Below, in pieces: positions 62,161 to 64,000 of a DNA stretch of 64,000 bases. The notes beneath the pieces were generated by a model, which did no database searches, had not been told where the DNA came from, and saw nothing but the letters and a program-made list of their open reading frames with translations. The stretch is from the NCBI GenBank assembly GCA_034437535.1, contig DAOTTZ010000077.1, forward strand, positions 1-64,000. The letters are read 5' to 3'. Each line of letters opens with the position of its first letter. Position 1 is the first letter of the stretch. This stretch comes from J038 sp034437535 (GTDB lineage Bacteria > Chloroflexota > Anaerolineae > Aggregatilineales > Phototrophicaceae). The translations under genes were made by a program, and so were the position numbers.

Positions 62161-64000
62161 ATGAAGATGCGCTTGATCAGTATAATGCTGATACTCCTCC
62201 TCGGCTTCGGGGTCGCCACAACCCTGGGCCAGGATACCCCTGTTACATCACAGACATTTGAACCGCGCAACATCAACAACCTGAATCCATTTCAGGAATT
62301 TCCCTTTTCTGTAGATCAGGATGGTAGCACCATTATCCTGGATGTCGCGATTGTCGGTGATAATATCGGCAATCTGGATACTTATCTGTATCTGGTGGAT
62401 GACGACGGCGCGATCATCGCCGAAAATGATGACCGTGTGCGCGGTGATCTGACATCCCGTATTGAATATCCCCAGGCGGAAGCCGGGAATTATACGGCCA
62501 TTGTCACCCGGTATGGTGTGGCCGATGGCGTCAGCTATGGAGAATTCCAGTTGACGTTGGAAATCTCGTCCCAGACCGCGACCATCGACCTGCAATATGA
62601 TGTCTCCCCGGAAGCCATTCGAGAGTTCGGCTTCCCAGACCTGGCACCACAACCGCAGGCCGATTGGACGGTGCTGGCCTATTATGGCGGCGACAATAAC
62701 CTCGAATGGGGCCTACAGTACGACTTCAACGAGTTCGAACTGGCCGGGGGGAGTTCGGAGTCAATCCGGGTGTTGATGTTGTTTGATCGCAGTCCAGAAA
62801 ATTCGCCAGATAATGGTGACTGGCGCACCCTACGCCTGTTCGAGATCACGGCGGATGTCTCCGCCGATGATACGCTGGTCTTCCCGCCGACGATTGACAC
62901 CGAACCTATCGTTGATTTTGGCGTGGTTGATAGCGGTCGCGGCGATGTACTCGCCAAGTTCCTATCGTGGGGCGTGCGGCAATATCCGGCGCAAAATTAC
63001 GCGATCTCGCTCGCCAGTCATGGTGCCGGGTGGCAGGGCATTATCACCGATGATACAGCGGCGGCAGAAGACCCCGCCATTAGTTATAGCATTGTCACCG
63101 TTCCAGAGCTAAGCGAAGCCTTCCGGCTGGCGACCGAGGCCGCCGGTGTGGAAAAGTTCGACTTGCTGATTAACGACGCCTGCTCCATGAGCAGTATTGA
63201 GTATTTCGCCGGCGTCTCGCCTTATTTTGGCCTGTCCCTGGCATCGCCGGAAATTGTGGTTGATCCTGCCCTGGATATGACGATTATGGTCAACCAACTG
63301 CGGGCCAACCCCCAAAATGTGGATCTGCTGTCCCTCTCTGTTGATCTGGTCGATAAGTACATCGAAGAAGATATGCTTCTGTCTGGCGACCCGGATGTGG
63401 CGTATTTCTCTCATGCCGTCACGGATCTCAACCAGTTTGATCCGGTCGTACAGGCGGTAGAAAACTTCGCGGCGGTCTTCAACCGGGACCCAGAACGCTA
63501 CGCTGAGATCCTGGGTGAGGCTCGCGTCAACACCTACACCTACACCTTCTTTTCTGGCAGTACGACGAAAGTAGACCTCGGGAGCTTGATGCGGCTGGTC
63601 ATCCAGGAGGCAACTGCCGCGAATGAGGTCGCGTTGATCGAACCGGCGACACAGGTCCTCAACGCCTTAGAAGCCGCCATCGTCCACAACAACGCCGGGG
63701 CCAATGTCTCGAACGATGTCGCGTATTACAACATCTTCTTCCCGGAGGAAAGCTCGCGCTTCCAGACCAATTATTTCCAGGAAAGCGGCCTGGCGGAGTG
63801 GGGCCGCATGTTGCGGAATTACTACAACGAAGTGACCCCACAGGTATGGGCTGGTACGGGCCTGGGGCTAGAGTTCCACCCGCCCAAAGCACCGGAGATC
63901 ATCATCGCGAATGTCTATCCTGATGTCCCCGCCAGTGTGCTGGATCCGTTCCAGGTACGTTATCAGATCGCCGGGCGTAACATCTCTCATGCAGATGCAA
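62161..64000 (+). CDS. Clostripain-like (C11) cysteine protease with PPC domain, partial
   Basis: The frame is open from 62161 to the window edge (613 codons), so the C-terminus is missing. A signal peptide (about 1-23) is followed by a PPC-type domain (about 45-145, LDTYLYLVDDDGAIIAENDD) and a C11 peptidase domain beginning WTVLAYYGGDNNLE. The catalytic dyad is His287 in ASHGAGW and Cys341 in NDACSMSS, 54 residues apart as in clostripain. It would be secreted and cleave after basic residues. GGGAGAG precedes the start. Confidence 0.9.
   Translation, partial: MKMRLISIMLILLLGFGVATTLGQDTPVTSQTFEPRNINNLNPFQEFPFSVDQDGSTIILDVAIVGDNIGNLDTYLYLVDDDGAIIAENDDRVRGDLTSRIEYPQAEAGNYTAIVTRYGVADGVSYGEFQLTLEISSQTATIDLQYDVSPEAIREFGFPDLAPQPQADWTVLAYYGGDNNLEWGLQYDFNEFELAGGSSESIRVLMLFDRSPENSPDNGDWRTLRLFEITADVSADDTLVFPPTIDTEPIVDFGVVDSGRGDVLAKFLSWGVRQYPAQNYAISLASHGAGWQGIITDDTAAAEDPAISYSIVTVPELSEAFRLATEAAGVEKFDLLINDACSMSSIEYFAGVSPYFGLSLASPEIVVDPALDMTIMVNQLRANPQNVDLLSLSVDLVDKYIEEDMLLSGDPDVAYFSHAVTDLNQFDPVVQAVENFAAVFNRDPERYAEILGEARVNTYTYTFFSGSTTKVDLGSLMRLVIQEATAANEVALIEPATQVLNALEAAIVHNNAGANVSNDVAYYNIFFPEESSRFQTNYFQESGLAEWGRMLRNYYNEVTPQVWAGTGLGLEFHPPKAPEIIIANVYPDVPASVLDPFQVRYQIAGRNISHADA

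Noticed and set aside
1..64000. tRNA, rRNA, prophage or integrative-element genes
   Set aside because: No cloverleaf, rRNA core, integrase, terminase or transposase coding sequence could be recognised on either strand.

Overview
The window is a GC-rich, densely packed bacterial chromosome segment with no rRNA, tRNA, CRISPR array or phage genes. The gene set suggests a member of Chloroflexota (Anaerolineae-like): a complete menaquinone block headed by a TetR gene, mevalonate-pathway genes instead of DXP genes, hybrid PAS/GAF histidine kinases, exported TolB-like propellers, PPC-domain proteins, a large STAND ATPase with a C-terminal SARP domain, and short G+C-rich dispersed hairpins. The phylum call is inferred from gene content; no marker gene is present.

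Layout. 1-5.9 kb: aldehyde dehydrogenase, STAS-like and DUF427 proteins, a secreted thiaminase I homologue that keeps its catalytic Cys/Glu/Asp, then a small membrane cluster (membrane protein, anchored glutaredoxin-like protein, MarC). 6-7.7 kb: a TetR regulator and a quinone-oxidoreductase-type gene, each preceded by the same 22-bp operator. 7.6-10.7 kb: GH13 alpha-glucosidase with a kinase-fold partner. 10.8-17.8 kb: histidine kinase plus acetyltransferase, isocitrate dehydrogenase, membrane protein, DUF3179 protein. 17.8-25.9 kb (minus strand): tetR-menF-menD-menB-menE-menH-menC, with a palindromic operator overlapping an extended -10 box. 26-28 kb: a mevalonate decarboxylase homologue whose catalytic Asp is replaced by Asn, coupled to mevalonate kinase. 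28.3-31 kb: two-component pair. 31-39.2 kb: PPC protein, lipid kinase, dual-specificity phosphatase, SDR/DUF2867 protein, short TIR protein, MoaA, serine hydrolase. 39.3-42.7 kb: cydD-cydC. 42.8-45.3 kb: FMN-binding protein, then a TetR-DsbA-NmrA cluster with paired 12-bp operators. 45.4-59.4 kb: propeller proteins, DUF2087 protein, STAND/SARP regulator, ABC exporter, methyltransferase, STAS-like protein, helicase-like ATPase, MFS pump, MaoC-type hydratase. 59.5-64 kb: exported proteins, including two paralogues ending in the same Cys-containing motif, separated by a non-coding structured element that looks like an IS200/IS605-type, HEARO/omega-RNA-bearing insertion; the window ends inside a clostripain-like protease.

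How the parts fit: the men operon, CydDC and quinone-oxidoreductase-type genes point to a menaquinone-based respiratory chain; the mevalonate genes would feed the isoprenoid tail. Three TetR regulators each have a recognisable local operator, so promoter-proximal autoregulation is a recurring theme. The most novel parts are the thiaminase homologue, the paralogue pair with its structured element, and the Asp-to-Asn decarboxylase homologue.
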